Shown here: piece after piece, positions 35,801-45,400 of the stretch
How positions within the stretch are numbered: the stretch's first letter is position 1
Layout of the letters: each line of letters opens with the position of its first letter
Notes under the pieces: generated by a model
The model's input: only the letters and a program-made list of their open reading frames with translations
The model's database searches: none
Told to the model about the DNA's origin: nothing
Made by a program: the position numbers and the translations under genes
DNA from: Planococcus citri
Lineage: Eukaryota; Arthropoda; Insecta; Hemiptera; Pseudococcidae
DNA: 64,000 bases
Assembly (NCBI RefSeq): GCF_950023065.1
Contig: NC_088679.1
Location: forward strand, 9,920,001-9,984,000
Reading direction: 5' to 3'

Positions 35801-37097
35801 CTGGCTTTTTATCGTGAGCGGCAAGCACAGATACTAAATTTTTCGATATACTCGGCACATGCCACACGTCCGTCAAATCGAATTTGATAAGCTGGCCATT
35901 TACGAAGCTAGCTACTTCGATCGAACCATGACCAACAGCTGCAACTCGACTGCCAGCAGCTTTGACGAAGTAATTTGACGGAAATGGTTCGTACGTTTGG
36001 AACCATTCTCGATGCGGTGTGATATGTTTGGTGGCGCCGTTATCGATCCACCAAGCTTGAGTATCGTTCGAGGAAATAACCGTATTCAATTGCTGCTCAC
36101 AATCGGCGAGTAGAGCGCTTTTCGTTTCTGAATCGGCTATCGTTTCGTTCACTTTTGGCGAACCACCGGAAGCGTTGACTTTTGGCAAATAATTTGCAGT
36201 ACCGTTAGCTCGAGCTGGATAGGGTGGTCTACCGTCGTTTATCCACCTAGAGCACTTTTTGAGCCAGTGCCCTTTCCCAGAACAATACTTGCAAATGACA
36301 TCGTTTTGCTGGTTATTTCCAGAATTATTCGAATTATTTCCAGAAGTACGTTGATCACCGGACGTTTTAGCGACGAATCTCGAGTTATTCTTCTTGCCGG
36401 ATTTAGCGAACATAGCTTCGGATGACGACGTTGACGAGCTATGCACCGGACTGACGTTTCGCTCATGCATAATAAGTGCATCGGATAGATCGTTGAGCGA
36501 CTTACTAGCTTGAGACTTGATAAGAAGATAACTTGCTTTAAAAGATTCGAATCGATTCGGTAGAATATGCAAAACTTTTGAAACGAACAATAATTCTAAC
36601 AGCTGATCGACTGTCTCGATTTTTCGATTTTCCAAGCCTGCTCGAAATTCACGATGTTGATTTTTGATTCGCGAAACAACAGATGGCGCATCTTCGATAT
36701 CATTCCATTCGGTGCTGAAGAAATTTAGACATTCGCGGAACAATTGATCTTCAGCTTTATCGTCGAATTCTTTCGTGAGCACTACCCATGCCTCACGTGC
36801 GGATAGCCTACCAGCGATGCGACTGTGTAGGTCTTGAGAAATCGTTTGGGAAATGATTATCTTCGCTTGATGAGATGCTTTTTGCCAAGCTGCAATCGAA
36901 TTACGTGTTTTGGCGGCGTCAGCGGCGGTATCGGTCGTTTTTGGCTCATCTGGGCATGTTGATTTACCTTCAACGATCTCCACGGCGTTGAAAAGGGCGA
37001 GTACGTCGAGCACTTTATCTTTCCATGACGGCCAATCACTGGAACAGGACAGAGGCTTTATACCCTTGATATAATCCATGGTGAAATTAGATATCAA
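32874..37097 (-). CDS. copia Gag-Pol polyprotein, 1407 residues
   Basis: Encodes all functions for retrotransposition in copia order. Gag (UBN2-like) spans about residues 7-230. A CCHC zinc knuckle follows at 269-282 (CKYCSGKGHWLKKC). The protease is around D352 (WWIDNGATKHIT), with DNG where DSG or DTG is commonest. Integrase has an HHCC finger (H490, H495, C521, C524) and a catalytic triad D550, D613 (SDNGGEF) and E649 (NGSVERENR). Reverse transcriptase covers about 925-1170 with YVDD at 1094-1097. RNase H includes D1257, E1298 (SSCEAE) and D1333. A Ser/Lys-rich linker lies at about 798-835. Integrase before RT is diagnostic of Ty1/copia. The length equals that of complete family members. 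A second in-frame Met at residue 7 (MDYIKGIKP) is an equally plausible start. No stop or frameshift is seen. Expression would come from the LTR on the right. Confidence 0.95.
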   Translation of the reverse strand: MISNFTMDYIKGIKPLSCSSDWPSWKDKVLDVLALFNAVEIVEGKSTCPDEPKTTDTAADAAKTRNSIAAWQKASHQAKIIISQTISQDLHSRIAGRLSAREAWVVLTKEFDDKAEDQLFRECLNFFSTEWNDIEDAPSVVSRIKNQHREFRAGLENRKIETVDQLLELLFVSKVLHILPNRFESFKASYLLIKSQASKSLNDLSDALIMHERNVSPVHSSSTSSSEAMFAKSGKKNNSRFVAKTSGDQRTSGNNSNNSGNNQQNDVICKYCSGKGHWLKKCSRWINDGRPPYPARANGTANYLPKVNASGGSPKVNETIADSETKSALLADCEQQLNTVISSNDTQAWWIDNGATKHITPHREWFQTYEPFPSNYFVKAAGSRVAAVGHGSIEVASFVNGQLIKFDLTDVWHVPSISKNLVSVLAAHDKKPDSKFVSNQVSCSFETGDRVMFTGSRNKHGTLYKASFDTVLPEPQVNAVESSELVQLYHERWGHVDKNLVRSKLAALGLQTKANANTDVCEPCQFGKAHRQTFGTRLPTRSVGELISGDVCGPFDRSFSGRRYLIVIKDHYSHYRHVFVEKEKTAAVVSRCIREVLSEARTQGHRVLEFLSDNGGEFDNEAVRSVLRDFGVRQRLTAPYTPEQNGSVERENRTIVEMARTLKYSNPDYAFPVSIWAELVTTAAYLLNRVGKSSIDGSTPYELWFGKPARIKHLRIVSSKCYVHVPIQLRKKMDKKVLVGYLVGYDGDERYRVYVPEKRDVVCSRDVTFNERLQDCEERVTLPINDDLLDPVDYESNSDSKTKETKSTAKKSAPSTPKKSPSSNSKISPKSSKSASEHEDSDIDDFQNANEDLEESELLSRWRNLRDNKRSKSAILNNHANCVEIEIFLAELDSLPTSYDEAIRSQERSEWKAAMDTEMQSMATNNAWDLVPKPPGKPVLRNRWVFRVKTNSNGTIEKYRARLVVKGCSQRPGVDYDETFAPVTRLDTIRSLLAISAAENMIVRQFDVSAVFLYGKVEEEVYMWQPDGYNDGTNRVCRLKSSLYGLKQAPRCWNARFHAFLLKLGFVQSKEDPCVYIFYVKRNGKIRKLILALYVDDGLASSDDEELMDAFINALQSEFKIVSRTADQFLGIRISRSSNGDISLDQSLYIEKLTKRFGMAGCKSVDTPIVKRSTTSDIEKTSDFPYRSAVGALLYVARGTRFDISYAVGVLSRSLENLSPEDVSCLKRVIRYLNGTINFKLVYKFDPTVKQLECYSDSDFAGCPTTSRSTTGVLIKYADAAISWISKRQQLVADSSCEAELIAANEASKETIWISRLFRELIDLSDIPVLLVDNENAIRIAENVEFHSRTKHIQRKYFFIRDRIRANMIDVQHIRTEQQLADILTKPLPCPRLSILREQSGLTSSIA

Positions 37098-37240
37098 CAG
37101 CTAACGACTGCGATCTAATTTGTAACGTTGAAGATAACGCGAATATGCACTCGAACCACCGTAATCGTTTCTAGATAACGAACCCAACGAAATACATCAC
37201 GATTAGCGTTTTTATCTCGAATAGGCACAGTTTAGCGCGT

Positions 37241-37255
37241 CTGGTACCCATAACC
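37241..37255 (-). promoter_or_regulatory. Primer binding site (initiator Met tRNA, internal)
   Basis: In element orientation GGTTATGGGTACCAG directly follows the 5' LTR. It resembles the copia PBS, which pairs with the anticodon-loop half of initiator tRNA-Met (GGTTATGGG then CCAG), with a 1-base difference in spacing between the two blocks. Confidence 0.75.
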
Positions 37256-37550
37256 TAATAAAATTCGATGCGCACTTCAAGATAAATGATGTATTTACTC
37301 GAATACATAATAAATAAAATATGTACATTAATAAAACGAAAATAAGATCGCCATAATAACGATCAGAACGTAATAAACTCGAATGGAAAACGGATACTCG
37401 AGTAGAAAAATATCAAAAGTCATCGGATGATTTTGTTGACTTCTAAGAAACGAAAACGATACAATGTATCTCGATAACGCTCGAATTACAGGTAATTACA
37501 ACGAAAAAATCGAATACAAATAATTACGCGAATTTGCTCATTTTTTAACA
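37256..37550 (-). repeat. 5' LTR of the copia element (295 bases)
   Basis: Matches 32545-32839 without a difference that I could see. Should hold the promoter, although no canonical TATA box stands out. The Gag-Pol start codon lies 158 bases beyond its inner edge. Confidence 0.9.
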
Positions 37551-37555
37551 AAACC
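37551..37555. other. Target-site duplication (right), AAACC
   Basis: Matches the AAACC at 32540-32544, outside the other LTR. Confidence 0.85.
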
Positions 37556-39479
37556 TATCTTTAGACAAGGAAGAAGTAAGGTAAAGAGAACTAACTTCCT
37601 TATAATTTTCGCGTTTTCGCTTTTAAACGCGAGCCATATTAAATAAAACGAATTAGAGAAAAGTATCAAAAGAGATTTACCTTTAATTATCTACGTAAAT
37701 GGAGATGAAAAGTGTATCCCGAGTTTAGGGCAAATTTATAAACAAGTTAGAAGAAATTCACTCTCCACCTTGTGCCTCTGCCTCTCTGGTCGTAACTCGG
37801 ATATCATTTTAAGAGCTTTGCGATAAATTGAAAAACGAGCACCGAATTGGTCCATCGCCATATACAACAAAGTGAACTTTCTACTATCGAGCAACAAGAA
37901 AGCAAAGGAGAGAGAGAAAAAAAAATACGATGAAAGTTCGAAGGAAAAAAAAAGGTCGTCAATTTTTCGAATACTACGAGCAAAGGATAAAAAAATAACG
38001 CAGGTGAATCGCGTATAAAGACTACGAAAGGGGTAGAAGTTCGATCGGTTATGTATTTTTATTATACCGGGGGTCGAAAATTACTACATTTTTTGGTTTA
38101 TTTTGAATACACTTTTATTTGAAAGCTGCGATAATGGAAAACGGTAAAAATTTCAATAAACAACACACGTAACTTCAACCCAGACGAGCTTTTTAACTGC
38201 TTTTTTATGAGTAGTTTTTTGTTACGGAAGGATTATGACCGCGGTTTATTACGCGCGATATTGGTGATAGTAACTGACGGTTTTAAGACGGTGCACTACC
38301 ATTTTTCCTCTTCTATCGTCGTCCATCCGTACTGCCGAGCGATTTAATAACCTTTTTCGAATCGCTTAAATCTACTCGAGAATCATACAACAACGTGGAA
38401 CAGGAAAGTTTACGGTGACGAAGACGATGACAACGACCGATATACCGAGGATGGTGATGGTGCGGCTAGAATTTATAAATCGAACGATTCGTTATGTCGG
38501 CTGAACGCAAGAAGCGGCTTGATTAAGGGTGTTCGAATTACCAAAGTAGATTGGAATTCCTTTGAACGACTATACTTTTAGAATAGTTGAATTGATTTTG
38601 TAAAAGCACCAAATGGCGAAAAAGCAAACATGGGGTGAGGTATACTTACTTGTATAGGTACGATACCACGATCCGAATCTTTTGAAAATTTTTCATCAGC
38701 CTAGGATTGGAGAATTTGTAAACATTTTTGAAAAATTCAAAATTGATAATTTTCGACGATTCAGGTACCAGATGCCTACCTTGTGCTTTAAAAAAAAAAA
38801 AATCAGGCTAATTATTCAGTAAAAATGACGAAAATTATTTGGTCATTCTGGAACCTCCATCGTGATTTTCGATTTCTCCAAAATACCTAATTAAATTTTT
38901 CCAGAAGGTGTGAAAATTGCTTCATGCAGCTAAAAATCGAATTGTAGCTTATTCTTGGCCTGTTCAAATAATTATGCTGATCAAAAAACACACTCAAGGT
39001 GCCCGATTAGAAATCAGTTCAAATGTGAATGAACTCTTTGAGGTCGAGACCACGCCACGACTTGATTTTCAGCAGCCCAAACGTATTTCCTCGTCTTCTA
39101 GAGAATTAAGTTTTAAAATGCTGGAGAAATGTTTTAAATTTGAACTAACACTCTCTGATTTGAACAAAACCAAGCTAGATTGAAAAAGCATGTCTTCAAA
39201 CCCTTGTAACCAAAATTTCAAAAGCTAATGTCCATTTTCAAATTTTTTGGCAAATTTTTGAAAATTAAAAAAATTGAGAAAAAAACTGTTTTTAGGGTGT
39301 TTTTTAAACTTTTGCATGAAATATAAATTTTTTGAGCCTAATGAACCAATGTGAATAATTCCTTGGAGGTTCTAGAATTACCAGAAATGGTTAAATTTAG
39401 CCTTGAAGTCTTAATATTGGTTTCAGGACAGATTTTTTTCATTTTTCCGAATAGATTTTTAAAATAAAGCACTTTAAAA
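37556..39479. other. No gene recognised
   Basis: AT-rich flank of the retrotransposon. Short open frames without motifs; no clear repeat structure found. Confidence 0.5.
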
Positions 39480-40330
39480 AACACCTTTTACAATACAAAA
39501 CTTTAATGAGAATAAATTCTAAATTAATACGTGAGCGTGAGACGCGTTTCGGTCTGCTCGGAGACCATTTTCAATCACGAGTGAGGTTATGTAACATATA
39601 TGTAGAAGATAAATAAGAAAGATGCGTCGTATGGGATAAGTAGAGGGGAGATCAACAAGTGTACATGAGTCAAAAATTGCGTCGTAAATTTAATATACAG
39701 GTAGGGGGTGATTTAGAATAGGTAGAAGTGAATTGATTGCACTGTTGTGTTTTTTAATAATTAAAAATGTGCGAAAAAGGTGAAAACTACACGCGAATTA
39801 AAGCACTAATCTTCATTGTTCACTCATATTCGAGCATGGTGACTATGGAGCATCCCTAACCAACTGTCTCCAACTTTCTCTATATTCAGCCTCTCTGGTG
39901 CACTCTCCAAGGGTGAGTCCTGTAGCCTTTTTTATCAGGTCTGTGTACCTTGTACCTTGTGGGTGATCTCGCACTCAACCTCTTTCCCTCTATGTATCCT
40001 TGAACAATCAACTTCTCTAGGTTGTCCTGCCGCACTATATGTCCAAAATATCTCAGGATCTTCCTTACAATGGTGCTGACCTGCTGAGTCTGTCCTTCAA
40101 ACCTAGTTCATTCCAGTATTGACCTGTTTGTTCTTTTCTAAGTCCATGAGATTCTGAGCATTCGTCTATAGCAGTACATTTCAAATGCATCTATTCGGCT
40201 CTGATCTGTTTTCTTCACTGTCCAGTGTCCATATTTCTGAGGAATGTAGGAATATTGAGAGTTTTCCTACCGCTGTTTTTGCAATCAAAATGAGTGTCTT
40301 CTTATCTCATCTTCTCTTTGTATATCATAG
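39480..40330 (-). pseudogene. RTE-like LINE remnant (end of RT ORF and 3' tail)
   Basis: Minus-strand translation in shifting frames gives CYRRMLRISWT near 40170, then KILRYFGHIVRQDNLEKLIV and QGYIEGKR. These are the well-known end motifs of RTE-type endonuclease-reverse transcriptases (M-CYRRMLRI-W, LR-FGHI-R, L---I--G--EG-R). Stops and frame changes show decay. The stretch 39480-39840, including a GACGCGTTTCGG word near 39541, is probably 3' tail of this or another retroelement. It is related to the longer remnant at 47.8-49.2 kb. Confidence 0.65.
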
Positions 40331-40718
40331 GCTTCCTAATAAAATAGCCAACAAAGGAGGTTCAGAACCCCATTGAGTGAAAATCTGCCGATGATGCGTG
40401 ACCAAAAAATGCAGCAGGAATTGCAACACCTTCCACCAATACTTTTCTGCTCATTAATCAGCATGCGTACTTTTTTACGCGTTAAATTCTGCCAATGTCC
40501 AATATATTCATGAAAATTTTTTTGGCTCTCTGCCTTGGATTAAACACAGGTCTCTGAGTTGGAGAGCGACTTTCTACTTACCTATCCACCAGGACACGTG
40601 ATGGAATGAATGCAAATACATATTTCTATACTTTGCTAAAACATGCACGTAAAATACCGCATTTACACGTGTTATTTAGAAAAACGTGAAAGAATAATCC
40701 AAAAAACAGGTTAGTGGC
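40331..40718. other. No gene recognised
   Basis: AT-rich spacer. A weak tRNA-like look on the minus strand near 40545-40600 was not strong enough to call. Confidence 0.5.
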
Positions 40719-41230
40719 ATCGATGACTTGGTATAAAAACCTCATAAGTCCAGATTTTTTCAAAAATGCTTCTTTTGTGGTGTCTATAGTAAAAAAAAAA
40801 CGAGGAATCCGAATTTGAAAACCTCGTAAGCCTTAAACACACCCTACTGCTCTAATCGGCAAAAATCCAACATTAAAAAACCTGTAAGTCCGACATACGA
40901 GGTGAGCACAAGAATTTCATCAATTATAAATTTGAAAACCTTGTAAGTCCTTGTTGAAAACCATGTAAGTTGTACGACTTGTACGTAAGTAAGATGAAAA
41001 TCTCATATGTTGTCTGTAGAAACCTCGTATGTTTTTCCAAAGTGCATTAATCAAATAATTATAATTGATCGACCTATCATCAGGCCATTATACACTTAAG
41101 ACCCCTAAAATATAATAATGCAATCTAAAACTGCAAATAACAAGATTATGAATGTTTTAAACATTTTTTTTTGTTCTCCTGAAAAATTTCGGATTTTGGA
41201 CTTACGTGGTATTTATACCAAGCCATCGAT
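40719..41230. mobile_element. TIR element with GAAAACCTCGTAAGTCC internal repeats
   Basis: Ends 40719-40751 and 41198-41230 are inverted copies (ATCGATGRCTTGGTATAAA...TAAGTCC), agreeing at about 28 of 33 positions. Internally the word GAAAACCTCGTAAGTCC recurs with variation at about 40736, 40818, 40879, 40932, 40956, 40996 and 41018. No transposase is present. The AAAACCT--TAA core and the CATCGA start resemble the terminal repeats of the 10-13 kb transposon. Confidence 0.65.
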
Positions 41231-41339
41231 ATTTTGTAGTTGGTTTCTTCCAATGCAAAGAAATACACCACATAATCTGAAAGTGCTGTGGCCTCATGCG
41301 AGAAAAATATGCTATTAATGGATCCTGAGAATGCTTGTT

Positions 41340-43180
41340 TCTGGTGAAAACTGCAATTTAATCATACCTACAATTTAATCAATCAGATCTGTAAAGATCT
41401 GACTAAATTATCTAATCAAATCTTATCAAAAAGTATGAATAATTGAATATGTTTGGTTAGATTTGATCAAACCAATTCAAACAGATATTTCCAAATCTTA
41501 TTAAAAATGTCTAAAGAAATCTGATCAGATGAGCACATAAATCAGTTCTTTTCAAAAACTGTCAACTTTCCTAATATGAAAATTCAAAAATCCAGATAGG
41601 TAAAATAAATTCAGAGAGTGTTCACTTGTTCAGATTTGATGAGATCTGAGGTAAGGTTTAATCAGTTCTTTTTTTAAACAATGGTCTTATCAAATGTGTC
41701 AGAAGAGATCTGATCACTTATCAGATTGATCTTACTAAACCAGTCCAAACAAATGGGTGATAGGTATACAGTAAACCCGCTTAATATTATCATTGTTATC
41801 TACTTAATGTTATCAATCACTTATTGTTATCAAAATCATTAGGTTCCCATCTTTGATATGTAATTACATAGGAATTCCATCGGTTATTGTGATTAGAGCA
41901 TTGGATAATGTTATCATTTTAAACTGATTTTAATGGATTTTTTTCATGTTCTTATGTAATTTTAAAATATTTCTAACACTTTTTCACATTCTTTTTGCCT
42001 GATTTTTCTAAAATTTTAGAAGTTTTTTCTGATTAACATCACTTTAAATACTTTTTTCTATTTTTTTGAAATTTTAACCTATTTTTAACACCTTTTTCTG
42101 GCTTTTTTTTACAAAATTTTAATTCAATGACTGTTAACACACTTTTTAGAGATAGGTATGAATATGTTCATAAACTATGCCCAAATAAACACTGTAATAA
42201 TAATTGTTGTTCAAAAAATTCACTTTTTTCTCAATTGGTAGGTGTTATCAGCCGCTTAATGTTATCAAATTGGACTGGGAAAAATGTGATAACACTGATA
42301 ACATCAAGGAGCTTTCACTGTATTATCAAAATCTTCTCAAACTAGTCAAAATGCTTTCATTAGGTCTTGTAGCTAAATCATTTCTAGAGAGATTTGATCA
42401 AATCTTATTACTTTTCCTGAATAGATCAACGTTATGTACCGGTTAATTGAATCCACGGGACGCTGGGATCGGATTCAAAGAATACTCCGATTTGATCTGA
42501 CCTGATGACGATTGGTTAAACAAGTCTCAACTGATAAAATCAGATCTTTTTCTCCCATTGTAAGTTTCACTCCATAAGCTCAGATAAGCGCATGCGTAAG
42601 TATATGAGATCTATTCAGATACCTGAGTATTTAATTTACTTGATCCGATCAGAACAATTTGGATCCTGAGAACGTCCCAGTCTCAGGAGCAGGAGGTCTG
42701 AGATCTAATCAAAAAAATCTAAAGAAATCTGATGAAATCTGGCCACTTCGAAGAGTATTTATCTAATCAGATCTTTTCAGATGCATTGACCAATTTTCCT
42801 GATTTAATAAAATAATCAGATCTGATCAAACATGTCCATGCAGTCAGATATCAAACCAGTCCAAATAGATAGGTTTTATTACATCTTTTCAAACATGTCT
42901 GACGAGTTCTGATCAGATCTGATCACCTTTCCTGGATAAATTTTTTCTTTGCTTATTATTTAATCTAATGCCAGAATCCTATCTCATGTAATAAAAATTA
43001 GTTGAACAAGTCTAAACTGATCTGATCAGATCTAATGAGAGCAGATAAATTTCTCTTTGGTGAATTAAATTCGTTCTGCTCAGGTATCTATATACCTAAG
43101 TGCACATATCAGATCAGGTCTTCTCAGATAAAGTCAATTTCTCCTGATCTAATCAGATCTGATCAAGCTAATCTCCTGAG
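41340..43180. repeat. GATCTGATCAGAT-rich dispersed repeat
   Basis: Words built from GATCTGATCAGATC and AATCAGATCTGATCAAA recur dozens of times in both orientations, at irregular spacing. The tract is interrupted by the Tigger-like MITE at 41769-42320. A small related patch lies near 31830. No coding content. Confidence 0.6.
41769..42320. mobile_element. pogo/Tigger-like MITE, 552 bases
   Basis: The left end CAGTAAACCCGCTTAATATT and the inverted right end CAGTGAAAGCTCCTTGATGT both run on to TATCA. They are flanked by TA (41767-41768 and 42321-42322). The TAATGTTATCA word recurs inside near both ends. CAGT ends, TA target and absence of a transposase fit a non-autonomous Tigger-like element, older than that at 16241. 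Confidence 0.7.
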
Positions 43181-44176
43181 TCGCTGAAGTGAATTTATTT
43201 TGTTGATTTGGGTGATTTGTGCTAATATGTAGGAACTGTTAATAATGTCCCTATGTCCCTTCAAATGAAATAAGCTGCAGCCTTTACATCCAGATGTAGT
43301 ATTAGCATTAGCTGTTGGAACACTTTCGATGATCCATGGGATACATAAATGCACCAATTTTTTTTTTAATTTTTTTGTTTTGTGTGAAACTAATTTGTCA
43401 GTAGAACTGCAGGGATTTTCTTAATGTGGCACAAGAAAAATAGAAAGTGAAGTCGTGAAATAAAATTATTAAGTATAAGTACTTACCTACAACAATTTTT
43501 CTTCCATACATGGTATGTAATTTAGGTGGCATATCGGTCCATTTCGTAGGAGTTGAATTATTACATATTGAATCATCCTGTTCACGAACCATATCTATTA
43601 TCAGTCCCCTTGAAATCGTACATTCTGCTATTCCACATCCACGGACGCACATTAAATCGCAGAATCATCGTTTTAATGCTACGTTGCGTTGTTAGCAAAA
43701 GAATACCTACCTTCAACACACACTTGTTAATGTAGGGAAAGAAATGATCGCTATACGGTATCCATCCGTCTCCAATTATTCATACGTAGAGGAATAATTT
43801 CGAATACCTTGACACGTGTTTTATTCCGTTTTGAAAAACGAGATAAATGTTTGTAAAAATGAAAGTTGAAAGTGTATCGTTTTTGAATTGGATAAGTGAG
43901 TGTGTCGTTTTGAAAAAAAAGAACGTATAGTCCTCGGTGCTTTTTTTTTATTTCATGCCCTGAAATATAAAAAACATGTAGAAAAAAAAGGTGCTCGTAT
44001 ATCCGAGTCCGAAGAAAGATTATCGCATGAAATGAGACAAATCCTATACATTTTACGTGTCGTCTAAAATGAATTATATGTACATATTTTTTTTTTACGT
44101 ATAAAGAACAAAAAAAGGTGTAAAATGTGCGAATATTTTTTTTACATTTTTTCTCTTTGTTTTTTTTTGTTCGCAG
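43181..44176. other. Intron upstream of the S1 exon
   Basis: Non-coding DNA preceding the KCNQ S1 exon. It ends in a T-rich tract and TTTGTTCGCAG, a good acceptor, at 44176. A 165-codon minus-strand open frame (43751-44248) overlaps the acceptor and has no recognisable motif. Confidence 0.7.
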
Positions 44177-44267
44177 GTTCTTAGTTGTACTAATTTGCTT
44201 GATCTTCAGTGTTTTATCAACCATCGAAACATATGCTAGTTCCGCCAATGAAACGTTATTTTGGATG
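44177..44267 (+). CDS. KCNQ1: KCNQ1-type K+ channel, exon encoding S1
   Basis: This 91-base exon lies between a CAG acceptor and a GTAAGT donor. It encodes FLVVLICLIFSVLSTIETYA and on to ETLFWM, transmembrane segment S1 of a plasma-membrane delayed-rectifier potassium channel. CLIFSVLSTIE and TLFWM match KCNQ1 rather than the KCNQ2-5 group. The exon starts in phase 2 (first base completes a codon), as in vertebrate KCNQ1 exon 2, which is also 91 bases. The preceding exon, for the cytoplasmic N-terminus, was not found in this window. Confidence 0.93.
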
Positions 44268-45273
44268 GTAAGTTGGAAAAAGTTTACATTTTTTTTTTTT
44301 TTTGAAAACTATTCGCTCGTATATAAGTAAATACAACGAGTCTGGTGTAAGAAAAACACCACAACAACAACGTGAATCGTGAGAAAAAGAAATACGAGAA
44401 GGACAAGAAGAGAAGTTACACGCGCGAAAGAGGTACGAGTAAAAGCCAAATGGAAATTTATATTCCGTCGGAGTAACTCGGTTGATTTATTATTCTACAT
44501 TAGCGACATCATATCTCATACAAAATCTATCATTATGTCAATTTTTTGTTTCCTTTTATTGTTGGGCTCGCTCGGTTCTACTTTTTTTTTTTTTGCAAAC
44601 ACGCGTGCGACGTTCACCTCGCGGAAATTTTTTTCCTACGATGTTTTTACCTATTCTATATACGTAGGTATATAGGAATTTGTTTGCGTTGTTACAATAA
44701 ACAGTATGATTTTTCCCGCGAGAGAACACCTGTGATTAGGGTTGAGATTTACATACTAGTGTGAAGTTATTGCCTTGGCAAACGAGCTCGCGAATTGAAT
44801 ATTTTTAATGGATAATAAGGCCGATTGTTTGCTCAAAACTACGAATGCGCAAAATGATTCTTTTACCTGGTGAATTCGGAATTGAAATCGCCTTGTTTTA
44901 CGGATAAATTTTGACCACAATTTCGTAAACTCGATCTTTATACTATAGTTAAGAGATGGTTTCATAGGCATAAAAAAATACTCCAGTTGAAAGCATTTGC
45001 TATAGTTTGGAGTCGAGGAATTATTAAAAGCAGGAATTAGGTACTTAGAGATGAGCGAAATTGGCTCGAAATCGGAAATATCTGATTTTAATTATGTATA
45101 CTGCGAACAGAATGCTAATAATGTTACCTTTCATCGAAGCTTCGTATTATCAGAAAGATATGAATAATTTGACGCTATTGCAAAGTACCTACGAGTACTT
45201 ATAGCGTTGTAGCTGTAGCTATATATTTACGAGTATAGATATAGAATTTTTTCAATGTGGTTTTTTTCCGCAG
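44268..45273 (+). other. KCNQ intron (1006 bases)
   Basis: GT-AG intron between the S1 and S2 exons. AT-rich, with no internal gene or clear element. Confidence 0.85.
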
Positions 45274-45400
45274 GAAATTTGCCTGGTGATATTTTTCGGA
45301 GTGGAGTACACGGTCAGGCTGTGGTCAGCCGGATGTCGGTCCAAGTATATGGGTGCCTTTGGTAGATTTCGTTTCGCTAGGAAACCAATATGCATTATAG
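45274..45400 (+). CDS. KCNQ1: KCNQ1-type K+ channel, exon encoding S2 and start of S3
   Basis: A 127-base exon encoding EICLVIFFGVEYTVRLWSAG, then CRSKYMGAFGRFRFARKPIC and II. It covers S2 with its conserved acidic residue (FFGVEY), the S2-S3 linker with WSAGCRSKY and RFARKP, and the start of S3. Length and phase equal those of vertebrate KCNQ exon 3. The donor (ATAG|GTTGGT) is weaker than consensus. The final G joins AT of the next exon to make the S3 aspartate codon. Confidence 0.95.

Larger units (their letters stand above)
32545..37550 (-). mobile_element. Full-length, apparently intact Ty1/copia LTR retrotransposon
   Basis: A 5006-base element with two matching 295-base LTRs, AAACC target duplications, a primer binding site, a polypurine tract and one uninterrupted Gag-Pol frame. 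Its coding part is clearly richer in G+C, with many TCGA words, than the flanking DNA. Identical LTRs mean very recent insertion. Because the TCGA-rich style differs from its neighbours, spread from elsewhere in this genome, or between species, is conceivable but unproven. Confidence 0.93.

Noticed and set aside
40545..40610. tRNA-like stretch on the minus strand
   Set aside because: Only a weak B-box resemblance, with no convincing A box or cloverleaf.
40719..43180. Regularly recurring short words suggesting a CRISPR-like array
   Set aside because: Spacing is irregular, words are diverged and occur in both orientations, and the DNA is eukaryotic.
43751..44248. 165-codon minus-strand open frame overlapping the KCNQ S1 exon
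   Set aside because: Low-complexity Lys/Phe-rich translation and antisense to a well-supported exon; most likely chance.
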